Origin: Amoeboaphelidium occidentale
Lineage: Eukaryota; Aphelidiomycota; Aphelidea
DNA: 32,168 nucleotides
Assembly: GCA_023515795.1 (NCBI GenBank)
Contig: JALGPX010000123.1
Location: 1-32,168, forward strand
Direction: 5' to 3'
In this document: in pieces, positions 1 to 9,758 of the stretch
Layout of the letters: each line of letters opens with the position of its first letter
Position numbering within the stretch: position 1 is the first letter of the stretch
Notes under the pieces: generated by a model
Seen by the model: only the letters and a program-made list of their open reading frames with translations
Databases searched by the model: none
Told to the model about the DNA's origin: nothing
Position numbers and translations under genes: made by a program

Positions 1-453
1 ATGAATTACTCTTAAAGACTCCACACTACAATCATCAACAGACTAAACAAGAATATTCTGTTACTACAACTTCAACAACTTCAACAACTACAACAACTAA
101 AGAAGAAGAAAAGAAGGATTATGAGAATGCTTGTTACTTGTTTGAATTGGTTCATGATAAACTATCTTCTATTGACTTTTCTCCTCATAATAATAATACT
201 AATACTAATAATACTAATACTAATGATGGAGATAAGAGATTTACTAAATTACAAATACTTGCTGTTATAGAAGAATGGAAAAAGAATGCTAAATTGTACA
301 TTTATTGTTTTTACTTGTATGAAAAGCTGTTGGAAATTTATTATGGTTATGGTTATGGTTATGGTTATGGTTATGGTTATGNAATAATAATAATAATAAT
401 AAGGAGTTATTAAAGGAAGCGCTGTTTTATTATAAAGATGAGGAATTGTTGAN
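1..453. repeat. Scrambled partial copies of the downstream gene, bounded by single N bases
   Basis: Bases 1-381 match the downstream gene from about position 918 to its GGTTAT microsatellite. They differ only in the number and order of short repeat units. After an N at 382, bases 383-452 match the gene's earlier AAT-tract segment (about 727-795), followed by another N at 453. The two pieces are in the reverse order to that in the gene. The frames in this stretch are therefore fragments of the 656-2620 gene and are not a separate gene. The single Ns and the repeat-length differences suggest an assembly or allele-stitching artefact at a contig end; a real local duplication is the alternative. 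Confidence 0.85.
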
Positions 454-655
454 GTCATGGTGGAGAAGTCTAGGCGGAGGCAGCCAAAGATGACTCTCAT
501 GAAAGCCATGATCAGCGATAGCTCATCACTGTAGTAATATGGTGATGGGTGCTTTCGTGTACAGTGTTTTTCTTGGAATTGATCAAGGTAATTTTTTATT
601 TTGTTTTGATCGCGTTGCTTACTTTCAGGAAAATACTGTAATAATAAGATAATAG
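454..655 (+). promoter_or_regulatory. Leader region with a 41-nt intron upstream of the 656 start codon
   Basis: Unique sequence lies between the last N and the start codon at 656. A canonical GT...AG intron of 41 nt is visible at 588-628, starting GTAATT and ending CTTTCAG. It matches the size and style of the other introns in the window. An in-frame TAG lies immediately before the ATG at 656, so the intron would sit in the 5' leader and the start codon is well fixed. A short open stretch from an ATG at 458 could be an upstream reading frame, but I do not recognise it. Confidence 0.5.
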
Positions 656-2620
656 ATGAAGACATTGGAAGAATACAGAATAGAATTACAACAACAATCT
701 AACAACAACAACAACAACAATAATAATAATAATAATAATAATAAGGAGTTATTAAAGGAAGCGCTGTTTTATTATAAAGATGAGGAATTGTTGAAAGAGT
801 ATTGTTTATTGGATTCTACTTCAATAGAAGAATGCTATGAATTATTACAGAATGACATTTACCTTTTAAGACCAGTATTAATACAAAAGATTACAACAGA
901 AAATAGAGATTTAATCTATGAATTACTCTTAAAGACTCCACACTACAATCATCAACAGACTAAACAAGAATATTCTGTTACTACAACTTCAACTACAACT
1001 TCAACTACAACAACAACTTCAACAACTACAACAACTAAAGAAGAAGAAAAGAAGGATTATGAGAATGCTTGTTACTTGTTTGAATTGGTTCATGATAAAC
1101 TATCTTCTATTGACTTTTCTCCTCATAATAATAATAATACTAATACTAATGATGGAGATAAGAGATTTACTAAATTACAAATACTTGCTGTTATAGAAGA
1201 ATGGAAAAAGAATGCTAAATTGTACATTTATTGTTTTTACTTGTATGAAAAGCTGTTGGAAATTTATTATGGTTATGGTTATGGTTATGGTTATGGTTAT
1301 GGTTATGGTTATGGTTATTATGACAATGATGCAGGAGCAGAAGTATTTGTAAACTATTTCAGACTAATGAATATGCATCAACACTCAAACTCAAACTCAA
1401 ACTACAGAAAAGAGTTGTTGTATAGAGCTCTGTGTTTTCACAAGAATAATGCAGATTTGTATTATTACTATTACATTACTATTGTATCTGATTCAATCAT
1501 CATCAATTCTGCAGAACAACAACAAGAACAAGAAGATTTAAGTGGTTTGTTTCACTCTGATGAATATCTGAAACAGAATCTTTTGAATAATTCTTTGAAC
1601 AATAGTAAGAAATTGTATGATTATCAGAGGATTCTGTTTTTAAAGTATTCAATTTTATTAAAGGGAAATTCCTGTACTACTACTGCTGCTGCTGCTACTA
1701 CTGCTGCGATCATGAAGGAAAATTATTTTAAAGTTTTGGATAGAGAATTGACTGTGGATCATTTGTTGTTGAAATATTCTCTTCTATTGCTTCAATTAGG
1801 AAGAATAGAAGAAAGTGAAATAGTTGCAAAAAAGTGTGCAAGTCGTAGTACTAATGGTCAAATATTATCAATTCTAGCTACAGAATATAATTTACTCAAA
1901 GATCTTTCAGAACTACAACAAGGAAAGGATTACATCAGTGAAGTGTTTATGAAGGAATATTGTAATATAGATACTGTTCTAAAGGATAAAAAGATTACAG
2001 AAGGATTACAAGAATATGTAGACAAATTGTTGATGTATCATGAAGTATTTTCTACTACTAGTACTAGTACTAGTACTACTACTGCTGCTGATGTTTCAAT
2101 GTATGAGAATTTGTTGGAGATTTATAGAGTATTGGATTTCAAGACACCTTCTAGAAGTAAGAAATTAAAAGACTCAATGCATATTACTAAAGAAGACAGG
2201 ACTATTGTATTGAAACAACAAGGGCAAAAGGGTGTGGATTTATTAAGTGATGGAGTAGAATTGCTGCAAAAGGTTCTGGAGAAGAAGTTTGGTAAAGTTC
2301 AGGAAATGCAGAAAAGGATTGAAGGGAAACAACATTTAGGTGGAGGAATTCAGTTGAATTGTACATTTCAGTATTTGAAGAATTGTAATGATGCTGCAAG
2401 GGAGGGAAAAGTTGGGGTTGATATGGGGAAGGGAAGAGTAGTGGAGTTTACAATTGAAAAGTTTAAAAAGGTTAAATTGCACCAAACTGGAAATAGTAAT
2501 AATAATGCTGCTGCTAAGAGGGCTAGAGTAGTTGAACAAGAACAAAAGAAGGAAGATTCTTCTTTAAGTAAAAAGCCAAAGAGTAATGATGAATTTAGGA
2601 AAATGTTCTTTTCCAAGTAA
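656..2620 (+). CDS. Low-complexity, probably helical-repeat protein of unknown function
   Basis: This is an uninterrupted 654-residue frame. Its start is fixed by a TAG codon directly upstream. The N-terminus carries a polyasparagine run (about residues 16-29). Further in are a Thr/Ser run (about 109-127) and an unusual alternating Gly-Tyr repeat (about 204-222) encoded by eight GGTTAT units at 1271-1318. Between the runs the sequence is rich in Leu, Tyr, Glu and Lys in helix-like blocks, recalling TPR or HAT solenoids, but I see no diagnostic motif. The C-terminus is basic, with Lys/Arg clusters that could be a nuclear signal. I do not recognise the family. The low-complexity runs are much more frequent here than in neighbouring genes. 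A partial copy lies at 1-452. Confidence 0.75.
   Translation: MKTLEEYRIELQQQSNNNNNNNNNNNNNNKELLKEALFYYKDEELLKEYCLLDSTSIEECYELLQNDIYLLRPVLIQKITTENRDLIYELLLKTPHYNHQQTKQEYSVTTTSTTTSTTTTTSTTTTTKEEEKKDYENACYLFELVHDKLSSIDFSPHNNNNTNTNDGDKRFTKLQILAVIEEWKKNAKLYIYCFYLYEKLLEIYYGYGYGYGYGYGYGYGYYDNDAGAEVFVNYFRLMNMHQHSNSNSNYRKELLYRALCFHKNNADLYYYYYITIVSDSIIINSAEQQQEQEDLSGLFHSDEYLKQNLLNNSLNNSKKLYDYQRILFLKYSILLKGNSCTTTAAAATTAAIMKENYFKVLDRELTVDHLLLKYSLLLLQLGRIEESEIVAKKCASRSTNGQILSILATEYNLLKDLSELQQGKDYISEVFMKEYCNIDTVLKDKKITEGLQEYVDKLLMYHEVFSTTSTSTSTTTAADVSMYENLLEIYRVLDFKTPSRSKKLKDSMHITKEDRTIVLKQQGQKGVDLLSDGVELLQKVLEKKFGKVQEMQKRIEGKQHLGGGIQLNCTFQYLKNCNDAAREGKVGVDMGKGRVVEFTIEKFKKVKLHQTGNSNNNAAAKRARVVEQEQKKEDSSLSKKPKSNDEFRKMFFSK
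1271..1318 (+). repeat. In-frame GGTTAT hexanucleotide microsatellite (8 units)
   Basis: Eight perfect tandem GGTTAT units encode an alternating Gly-Tyr tract in the 656-2620 gene. The partial copy near the window start has six full units (345-380) and then breaks at an N. Confidence 0.95.
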
Positions 2621-2669
2621 ATAATAGAAGGCAATCGAGTGATCTTGGTTTCTTCGCGGTTTCAGAAAA

Positions 2670-3071
2670 ATGTCAGTTTCAGTTGGACAAGAATTAACGA
2701 GATCGATGCAGGAATTGCCATCTTATGAGGAGGCTGTAACTGTAGCTGCTTCAAGTGGTGATGGTGTTGGTGGTGCTACTACAGAATCACCAGCGCAGAA
2801 TCAGAATCAGAATGGGTTTGGTTGGCGTGTTGTTACTTTCAGTAGACGTGTGCTTGGGATTAGAAAGAAGGCAGCAGCACCACATCAACAATCACATCAA
2901 CAACCTCAACAACAAAGACCTAAGAAGCTAAAGAGGAAAAGGAACAAGCAATCTTCAACACCAAATCAAACTACAACTTCTGATGCTGTTCAGTTTATCA
3001 CGATCGTATTGATGGGTGCTGTTTATATTCTGATCTTTATTGGGATTATTGCATTGTTCATTGCAATTTAG
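2670..3071 (+). CDS. Small predicted tail-anchored membrane protein with an LPSYEEA motif
   Basis: This 133-residue protein has one hydrophobic segment at its extreme C-terminus (about residues 110-133), the layout of a tail-anchored protein with its bulk in the cytosol. Near the N-terminus is LPSYEEA (residues 16-22), an LPxY-type sequence of the kind bound by WW domains of Nedd4-family ubiquitin ligases; that role is inferred. The middle is Gln-rich and then strongly basic. The start ATG lies 49 bases after the upstream stop. An AATAAA at 3100-3105 follows the stop. I do not recognise a family. Confidence 0.7.
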   Translation: MSVSVGQELTRSMQELPSYEEAVTVAASSGDGVGGATTESPAQNQNQNGFGWRVVTFSRRVLGIRKKAAAPHQQSHQQPQQQRPKKLKRKRNKQSSTPNQTTTSDAVQFITIVLMGAVYILIFIGIIALFIAI

Positions 3072-3099
3072 GAAGGGCTAGCTTTTTGCTGCTACCAGA

Positions 3100-3105
3100 A
3101 ATAAA
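3100..3105 (+). terminator. Probable polyadenylation signal AATAAA
   Basis: A canonical AATAAA lies 29 bases after the stop codon of the tail-anchored protein and before the centrin start codon. Confidence 0.5.
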
Positions 3106-3152
3106 TCAGATTTTCTTTTTCTGAGTTGAAACACACATCGGCATCCACAAAA

Positions 3153-3718
3153 ATGGAACATCATACGCAAAAGTTTACAAAGCCCTCCTTCATGAAACAG
3201 AGTCGACCTTCTGCTAGTGACTTATTACAGTTTGAATACCAACAGGAAATCAAGGAAGCATTTGAGTTGTTTGATATGAACAAGGATGGTAAATTGGATT
3301 ATCATGAATTGAAAGTGGCAATGAAGGCACTTGGGTTTGAGTGGACTAAACAAGATATACTGGAGCTGATGGAACAGAGACGGATTAGCGCTGCAGAGGG
3401 AATGTCCTTTGAGGATTTTCATAGAATAATGTCACAGTTGATTGCTAGCAGGGATCCTGTGGAGGAACTAAGAAGAGCATTTCGGTTATTTGATGATGAT
3501 GGTACAGGTAAAATAACACTGGAGAATCTGCGAAGGGTATCGCGTGAATTGGGCGAAGGTATTTTTTAATTCTGTTGAGGCTGTGTAATTTTTACCTTTT
3601 GTTTCTAGACATGGACGAGGATGAGCTGAAGCAAATGATTGAAGAATTCGATTTGGATGGTGATAATGCGATTTCAGAGAAGGAATTCATTTCGATCATG
3701 AGGCTGGCAGATTGTTGA
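3153..3718 (+). CDS. Centrin (EF-hand protein of centrioles/basal bodies)
   Basis: Two exons, 3153-3558 and 3609-3718, are separated by a 50-nt intron and encode 171 residues, the usual centrin length. Centrins are calcium-binding proteins of centrioles, basal bodies and spindle pole bodies. Four EF-hand units follow a basic N-terminus. Hand 1 is canonical ([12 protein letters not shown]). Hand 2 has lost its calcium ligands. Hand 3 is [12 protein letters not shown], with the Asn at the last position common in centrins. Hand 4 ([12 protein letters not shown]) carries Asn where Gly is normal at loop position 6. The C-terminal hand is only complete after splicing. The open frame extends a little upstream without an ATG, so 3153 is chosen. 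An AATAAA at 3737-3742 follows. Centrin rather than calmodulin is favoured by the N-terminal extension and the KEAFELFD opening. Confidence 0.93.
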
Positions 3719-3736
3719 TTTGTCTACGAGATTTAA

Positions 3737-3742
3737 AATAAA
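3737..3742 (+). terminator. Probable polyadenylation signal for the centrin gene
   Basis: AATAAA lies 18 bases after the centrin stop, in the 50-base gap before the convergent USP stop codon. Confidence 0.5.
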
Positions 3743-3768
3743 AGTTTTGTATCGTTTAGTACTTTATG

Positions 3769-6700
3769 TTAAGTATTTGATGACGGTATCTCTGTGCTCT
3801 TTTGTATGTTTTGTGTCTCCCTCTGCAGTATTCGCTCCAGTGATTGTTTCATGTCTGACCGCAATCTTTCAAGAGATGGAATATTTTTGCGTTGATAGAA
3901 TATAACGTATGCATGATAAGAATTCACAATATCAGTTCCAGGTTGCCATTCTTTACATACACTATCATTGAAACAGAACCATGTATTTCTAGTTGCGTCC
4001 TTGGCGTGAGTGATATAATGGCCATCGTAAAATGTTCCTAAATGACTAATTACAGCGTATAAATCATAAATGTCATCAGTTTGTGGAATGCTTTTGCTTT
4101 TTGGGAATGGACGATGAGAATTATCTTGTTTGATTAGATGCTGTAGTTCTAATAGGTTTCTACGACCCGCTTCTGCGTGTGGTGTAAGATATGGAGTCAT
4201 ATTCAGATTATTCAGAGGGAATGATACCATCATGTCATTCTTAACACAGCCTTGTAAAGAGTAAGCAAACCTTTTGAATTGAATCATTAGAATCGGTGGT
4301 AAACGCCATATGGTTTCTCTTTTGATTCCTTGGCGATTTGCTTTACAGTTTGGACAGAAATAATCATCTTGAGACATCCATTCTGCTTTTTCGTATTCTT
4401 GTATGATATCATCAAGATTTGCCATTCTATCATTCTGATTACCAGCTTCTGTGAGACTGGAATGAGCGATAGTAGTACAGAATACTTTTTCGACTGCTTC
4501 ACGGGAACTTTTTGTTCGTTTCAAATTCCATTCAATAGCAAGAGTCTCGCCATCTCGAAGTTCGACTAAATTATCTGAGAAATCAACTAAACATCCAGTG
4601 CAAGCCAGTTTTGGAGAGTAGATTTCAGAATTGCACCTGGAACAAGTTGTTCCATCGTTATTTACGTAACGGAGTGCAAAAGTCCATTCTGGGAATACTT
4701 GTTTCGTCGATGCAGAGGAAGCGGGTCGTCTTAGACCATCAATCGGAGATGATACACCTGGAGATAGAGGACTTTGTGGAGTGCTTGGTGTCATTACAAG
4801 ATTACTTGGGGTTCCTTTAGAGCTTGCGCCTTTCTGAGAGCCATACTCTTTGCTGATGTTTGTGATATCAAATGTCTTCTTTAGCCGAAGCGATATCTTC
4901 TCATATAGTAACTTTCCACTGATTCTGCTGCTTTTATCGCAAATTAATGCCATAATGCAAGGAATTCCAAATAGAATATTCCTTGGTTTCCTTCCAGTGA
5001 GAGTCCACTCACCTTTAGTACTGCGATGAAGCAACACAATCCGAAGTTTTGTAAAGCTTGGGATCACAAGTGGCGGTGGTTTTGTTTTTCTTTCTTCTTC
5101 CACTTCCTCTTCATTTTCTTCTTCAACGTTATTACTTTCGCTCTCTGCTTCGCTTTCCGGGCTGTTAACTTCTGGTTCTTTGATATCAACTGGATCTGGG
5201 CTTGGCTCTGGTGGTGTTTCAATTTGGAACGCATAAATATTCTCTCTGTCATTGATTTCATGTATTAATCTGCTCATTCTCAAAAATCCATAAACATAAC
5301 TTTCTTTAACTTCAGCCAAAAGGAACTGTTTCGATTCTACATCAATACCAAGAACTTCGCCAAATGATTTGATCAAAGAAGATATAGTTGATTTTTTTTC
5401 TACTCGAACTTTTAGAACGACAGGCTGTTGACCCTCATCACTAAACACAACAGTGACTCTGCAAATACTTGTGTGATTTTCCGGTAGCGGCAAAGATAGA
5501 AACATAAATGGATGAAACTTAACGATTTCATGCTTGCATGTAATGCAAACGCAGTGAGATTTGAATTGACCTTCAAACAAAGCCACTATTAGCGACGCAT
5601 CTCTTATCAAGTGATTTTCCCAATAAATGTTCGATAACTCCTCGTCAGTTTGCCCTTTGTAATCAGGGTTTTCTTTGTTGATCTTTTTCATAACAAGATT
5701 AAGCTCGTTGTGAAGGAAATCCAAAATCAAACCTAAAGCTTCTTGAGAGTCATGTTGTTCACTTCCACCAAACTGAGGCGATTTTCTGATAAGCGCCATA
5801 CGGAATGTTTGCGGCGCTACATAAGTATACGGCCTTGCTTTCCACATGCTCTTGATGAGACTCGCAAATTCATCTGTGAATTTTCCGTCACTCTCTGACG
5901 TGTTTATATCTTGCTTGTAAGAATCATCTAGAAACAGTTTAACAAGAGCAGGTGTATGTGTGAGTCCTTGCAATGCTGCATTCAGAAAGCATGTATTTCC
6001 AAGATTAATAAGACCAACAATACCTCCACCAACAGTCAAAGTAGGAACTGCGGTGCCAACATCTTTGGAGTCGGCACGATAAAGCCATTTCGGCAACACA
6101 GCTGAAGCCGATCTTTCGTGTTTTGATTTGACGTCCAGCAGGATAATGTAGCCAGACGTTAGCCCTAATTCTCTCAAAGGCCGTTTACTGTCTTCGATCA
6201 ATACAGGCTCCGTATCAGGATAATACGCCCAGAACTTCATGGATTGTACGTATTGAACATTTAGCTGTTTGCACGCAAGTTCTTTCAGTTCCTCTCCGGT
6301 TATTTCAAAACTACATAAACATCTTCCAGTGAGCTTTCTGTCTTTGATAGATCCGAGTCCCAATAACAACGGATATAAATCCAATTGAATTTGAGAAGTG
6401 ATTCTTAGCTTTTGTGAGGATCGAACTGATTCTAATGTACTCTGTCTCCTTTGTATAGGACTGGTTTTCTCATCAATACTAAGGACTTGTCTATAAATCT
6501 TTGGACCACCACCATACCAAGAGAATAAAGATTCCCAAGCATCTTTTGTAATAGTGATGTAATCAGAGAATTCTATCAAATTTTCACGCAGGAGAGGAAA
6601 ACCAGCTAGCTCTACAAGTTCTTCAAGCTGACTTTCCTGAAGAGTGAGCTCATAATTGTCAATAGGACCTGGTGGATAATTTATGTCAAGTGATGAATCT

Positions 6701-8031
6701 TCATTATCACTCAAGTTGTATCCAACATAGTCACACCAAACTCGCCACCATTTTGCACTTATAATGTAGCATTCATCGCCAACTTTTGGTTTCATTTTAT
6801 CCATACATGACTGAATTATCTCTTTCTCTTCCGATGAAAGGTTTCGATTTTCTTTCCGCTTATCAGGTTTAATTGCGATGTGTTTGATACGATCTAAAAA
6901 GCCCAGTGAATAAGGGTTTCTGTGGACCCATCGTAGATATTCCACTCGTTTGACTTTCTTTTCGATGGTGTAATTTAAACTGCGAAACAAAGTATCAACC
7001 AACTCATTTCTTCTTTGATCTGAGCTAGATTCTTCGCTATCTTCTTCTTCGTCTTCATCGGAAGATTCAGAGCTGCTTTCTTCCGTTTGAGTTCGTTCTA
7101 TGGTGATGGCCTTTAATTTTTCGTTCAAGTCGTCGAAAACTGGCAATCCTTTAATAACTGATAATCTTCTGTCATCTAAAGAATTTCCTTCGACTTTAAC
7201 ATTTAAAGGTTCATTGATCTTTTGTTCAACATTCTCATCCTTTTTTAAAGCTACTGAGCTAAACACAGATGGCCTTCCCTCTGTTCCAATTTGTTCAGAA
7301 TTAAAAGAATGATCATCTCTCAAAGCACCAGGCCCACTCATTTCTGCAGTATCCTCATTATCATCTTTTCCGGTTGTATCTGGCACTTTGATTTCTTCCG
7401 TAATCTTTGGTACTGCCTCCGAATCTTGATCAGGTTTCGATGATCTGCTAAAAGTCAATAAGGTTGACTGAGACTTCATCAGCTGTGAGTGTATTTCTCC
7501 TAGCTTCTGTAAAGACTCCATCATATCGCATAATTCATCATAGGATAGTTGATCATCTCCATCCTCATCGTAAAGCTTGAAGCAATATGATAATTTTGAA
7601 TCTGTCGTGCCATAGCAGCAAGCAGCAAGACCTCCAAAGAACTTTCTTACATCTGCCGCCTGAACTTCAGTGCCCTCGATCTCAGCGAATTCAGCGTAAG
7701 TTTGAAAGATCTTTTCCAGAAGCTTTGGAGATATCAAAGCAGGACATAAAACCTGATAGAACTGCTCCTTTGTGGCCTTCAGTCGCTTACATCGATGTTT
7801 CAAGTCCTTCTTTGACTTATTTTTTTCTACAATAGTAATAATCTGGTTAAGGAAATGATCCAGTTCGTCGATGTTCCTCTTGTCTATTGCAGTCTTATCA
7901 AATGATGTTGACAGAACAGGGATGGAACCCTCGGACTCTGAGTCTGATGTTGACTCTATCTTAACTGTCAATTTATTTTCCTTTTGTGCTGTATTGCCAT
8001 CCCTCTTGAATATTCCCAGAAGGCCTTTCAT
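3769..8031 (-). CDS. Ubiquitin carboxyl-terminal hydrolase, USP32-like (EF-hand, DUSP, UBL, USP)
   Basis: A single 1420-residue exon encodes a cysteine protease that removes ubiquitin from proteins. In order: an EF-hand near residues 153-170 (YDEDGDDQLSYDEL), an acidic Ser/Glu linker (about 310-340), a DUSP domain (about 415-525), a ubiquitin-like segment (about 565-640) and a large USP catalytic domain (about 675-1390). The Cys box is GLINLGNTCFLN with nucleophile Cys681. The His box contains DGHYITHAKD with catalytic His1338, followed by FNDS. Two CxxC pairs in the C-terminal half (CSRC/CTGC, and CPNC nearer the end) look like the USP zinc site. EF-hand plus DUSP plus USP is the architecture of animal USP32 (about 1600 residues). 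The C-terminus lacks the CAAX box of human USP32. The gene converges on centrin, with 50 bases between stops. Confidence 0.93.
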   Translation of the reverse strand: MKGLLGIFKRDGNTAQKENKLTVKIESTSDSESEGSIPVLSTSFDKTAIDKRNIDELDHFLNQIITIVEKNKSKKDLKHRCKRLKATKEQFYQVLCPALISPKLLEKIFQTYAEFAEIEGTEVQAADVRKFFGGLAACCYGTTDSKLSYCFKLYDEDGDDQLSYDELCDMMESLQKLGEIHSQLMKSQSTLLTFSRSSKPDQDSEAVPKITEEIKVPDTTGKDDNEDTAEMSGPGALRDDHSFNSEQIGTEGRPSVFSSVALKKDENVEQKINEPLNVKVEGNSLDDRRLSVIKGLPVFDDLNEKLKAITIERTQTEESSSESSDEDEEEDSEESSSDQRRNELVDTLFRSLNYTIEKKVKRVEYLRWVHRNPYSLGFLDRIKHIAIKPDKRKENRNLSSEEKEIIQSCMDKMKPKVGDECYIISAKWWRVWCDYVGYNLSDNEDSSLDINYPPGPIDNYELTLQESQLEELVELAGFPLLRENLIEFSDYITITKDAWESLFSWYGGGPKIYRQVLSIDEKTSPIQRRQSTLESVRSSQKLRITSQIQLDLYPLLLGLGSIKDRKLTGRCLCSFEITGEELKELACKQLNVQYVQSMKFWAYYPDTEPVLIEDSKRPLRELGLTSGYIILLDVKSKHERSASAVLPKWLYRADSKDVGTAVPTLTVGGGIVGLINLGNTCFLNAALQGLTHTPALVKLFLDDSYKQDINTSESDGKFTDEFASLIKSMWKARPYTYVAPQTFRMALIRKSPQFGGSEQHDSQEALGLILDFLHNELNLVMKKINKENPDYKGQTDEELSNIYWENHLIRDASLIVALFEGQFKSHCVCITCKHEIVKFHPFMFLSLPLPENHTSICRVTVVFSDEGQQPVVLKVRVEKKSTISSLIKSFGEVLGIDVESKQFLLAEVKESYVYGFLRMSRLIHEINDRENIYAFQIETPPEPSPDPVDIKEPEVNSPESEAESESNNVEEENEEEVEEERKTKPPPLVIPSFTKLRIVLLHRSTKGEWTLTGRKPRNILFGIPCIMALICDKSSRISGKLLYEKISLRLKKTFDITNISKEYGSQKGASSKGTPSNLVMTPSTPQSPLSPGVSSPIDGLRRPASSASTKQVFPEWTFALRYVNNDGTTCSRCNSEIYSPKLACTGCLVDFSDNLVELRDGETLAIEWNLKRTKSSREAVEKVFCTTIAHSSLTEAGNQNDRMANLDDIIQEYEKAEWMSQDDYFCPNCKANRQGIKRETIWRLPPILMIQFKRFAYSLQGCVKNDMMVSFPLNNLNMTPYLTPHAEAGRRNLLELQHLIKQDNSHRPFPKSKSIPQTDDIYDLYAVISHLGTFYDGHYITHAKDATRNTWFCFNDSVCKEWQPGTDIVNSYHAYVIFYQRKNIPSLERLRSDMKQSLERILQRETQNIQKSTEIPSSNT

Positions 8032-8062
8032 GATGATCGTTGAAGGAAACTATGGAACAAGT

Positions 8063-9662
8063 TCACTGGATCAAAGTCAAAAGTTCTTGTTTCTCTCGCG
8101 TAAACTTTTTAATTCTTTCGATAATCATATCGCATTTAGTGGTTATCTGGTGCTTTGCTATAAGAGAAGCGGCTCGATCATCTGAGTTTTGGTTATCACG
8201 TTGCAGTTTCGCCAAGGTTTCTTTCTGCGACAAAGACTGATTATTCTTCATGTCTTGCTGAAGTGATACAACGTGGTCGTATCCTTGGGAAATATCATGC
8301 AAGAGTTCATTCTTCTTATTAGCTACAGAGTTAGTTATAGTATAGTAGAGGTTCACCGTTTCGTGCTGAAGATATTAAGGATTCTAGAACGGCTTCTGGT
8401 ATTAAATCATATCGTTTGCACAATAAATGTTGCAAAGACTGAAACCATTTAAACGATGAAAACCTTTCCAGTGATAAGTCTTTCACAGATATCGACTCAT
8501 TATTGTAGTTGATCTTCTGACAACAACTTAATTGTTCCCAACATTCAACAAAGGTTTCAAACTCTTCGACAGGAAGATTCTTCACTTCTGCAAGTAACTC
8601 CTTAATATTGTTGTAATTGATATTTTCTTGTAAATCTAGTTTAGAGTTTTCGCGGACAATATTGGCATACCATAGAATGTTACCAATTAAGATCTGAAAT
8701 CTGTCGACAAATCGCAAAAGATTCTCTTCCTCAAATACGACAGCATCCATAAAACCTTCGTCTGACATTTTCTTTAGATCCATTCGCTTTCTTGCGAGAC
8801 TTTGATACAAGTTCTGCATGTATAAAACAGCGTTATTCAATCCGCATGTTTGAATATGATCTTTTGGAATATCTGCAACCTTGCCGATAACAGATTGATA
8901 CTCCAACTTGACAGCTTCTAACGTCGTTTGATCTTCGACGCAAATGCGATGTTTCGCCAATAACTTCTTTCTTAATGAATGCAGTATATCAGAATAATCA
9001 GGAACTTCAGGAAACCCCAATTCAGAGCTTTCTAGCTTCTTCGTAATCTTTTGCAGTGAACACGAAACATTCAAACTTTCTTCAGAATTAAATTCTTCTC
9101 TTCTAAGTTCTTTTTGTAATCTTTTGACTTGTGAAATCTGATCATCGTAACTATTGTGTTCCTTTGCCAATCTGTTTCGAAAAGCTTGTTTCAACATCAG
9201 TCGCTTGTGAGCGTCTTCTACCCTTTTCCGTAACGCTAAAATCTTTTCTTCTTTAGCTTCGATGAGGCTGTTGTGTAGTCCACTTTCTACCGCCGCAAAA
9301 TCTGTCCGCTTGGATAAATTGAAGTTGTTATTTTCAGGCCAACCAAAACTATCCGAATGTCAGTTGCAATTATCATTATAGAAACTCACGAAGGATCTTT
9401 TGATATTCTTTGAGAAATAAAGTAAAATACATCTCTTAATGTTTCATGTTCATAAAGTCTGTGCGTAGTTGTTAGTTTTAGGGATATGCAAAAGTTACGG
9501 TTGAAATGTTTCCTTGTTAAAGTCCAAAGGAGTCTTAGACAAAGACAAAGTAGCAGTGACATTTGTTGTTCCCACAGGCAGCGAGACGTATTTCAGTCTC
9601 ATTGCCAAGTCCAACAAAGCCTCAGCAAAAGTTTCCTTTGAAACGGTTTCTTTTAGGGTCAT
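8063..9662 (-). CDS. Coiled-coil protein in four exons, family not recognised
   Basis: Exons 9499-9662, 9390-9458, 8357-9348 and 8063-8322 are joined by introns of 40, 41 and 34 nt, all GT-AG. Two have clear CTAAC-like branch sites. Together they encode 494 residues with consistent phases. The start MTLKE is the first ATG after the stop of the upstream Svf1 gene, 96 bases away. The N-terminal 90 residues look globular, with an aromatic segment including DPSFGWPENN. Long heptad-like helices follow at about 95-190 and at the C-terminus (about 405-494). The size and helical make-up recall HAUS/augmin or other spindle-associated proteins, but no diagnostic motif is visible and that remains a guess. 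Confidence 0.75.
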
Positions 9663-9758
9663 ATCGCACAAAGATATTGAAACAACACTAAAAATGCAAG
9701 GAAACGAGCGTTTTGATATAAAGCGTAACTCGCGACGAAGGGGAGGTGATATTTCGGT

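Noticed and set aside
138-413. Open frame with Gly-Tyr repeats near the window start taken as a separate gene
   Set aside because: It is a copy of the middle of the 656-2620 gene broken by an N, so it is part of the duplicated or stitched segment.
454-600. Short plus-strand frame from ATG 458 as a small basic protein gene
   Set aside because: It follows an N, has no recognisable family and can be extended only by assuming an additional intron; it is kept as a possible upstream frame only.
8331-9197. Coiled-coil frame as HAUS5 (augmin subunit)
   Set aside because: An LLWY-like segment resembles HAUS5 but lies at the wrong place in the protein, so the name is not supported.
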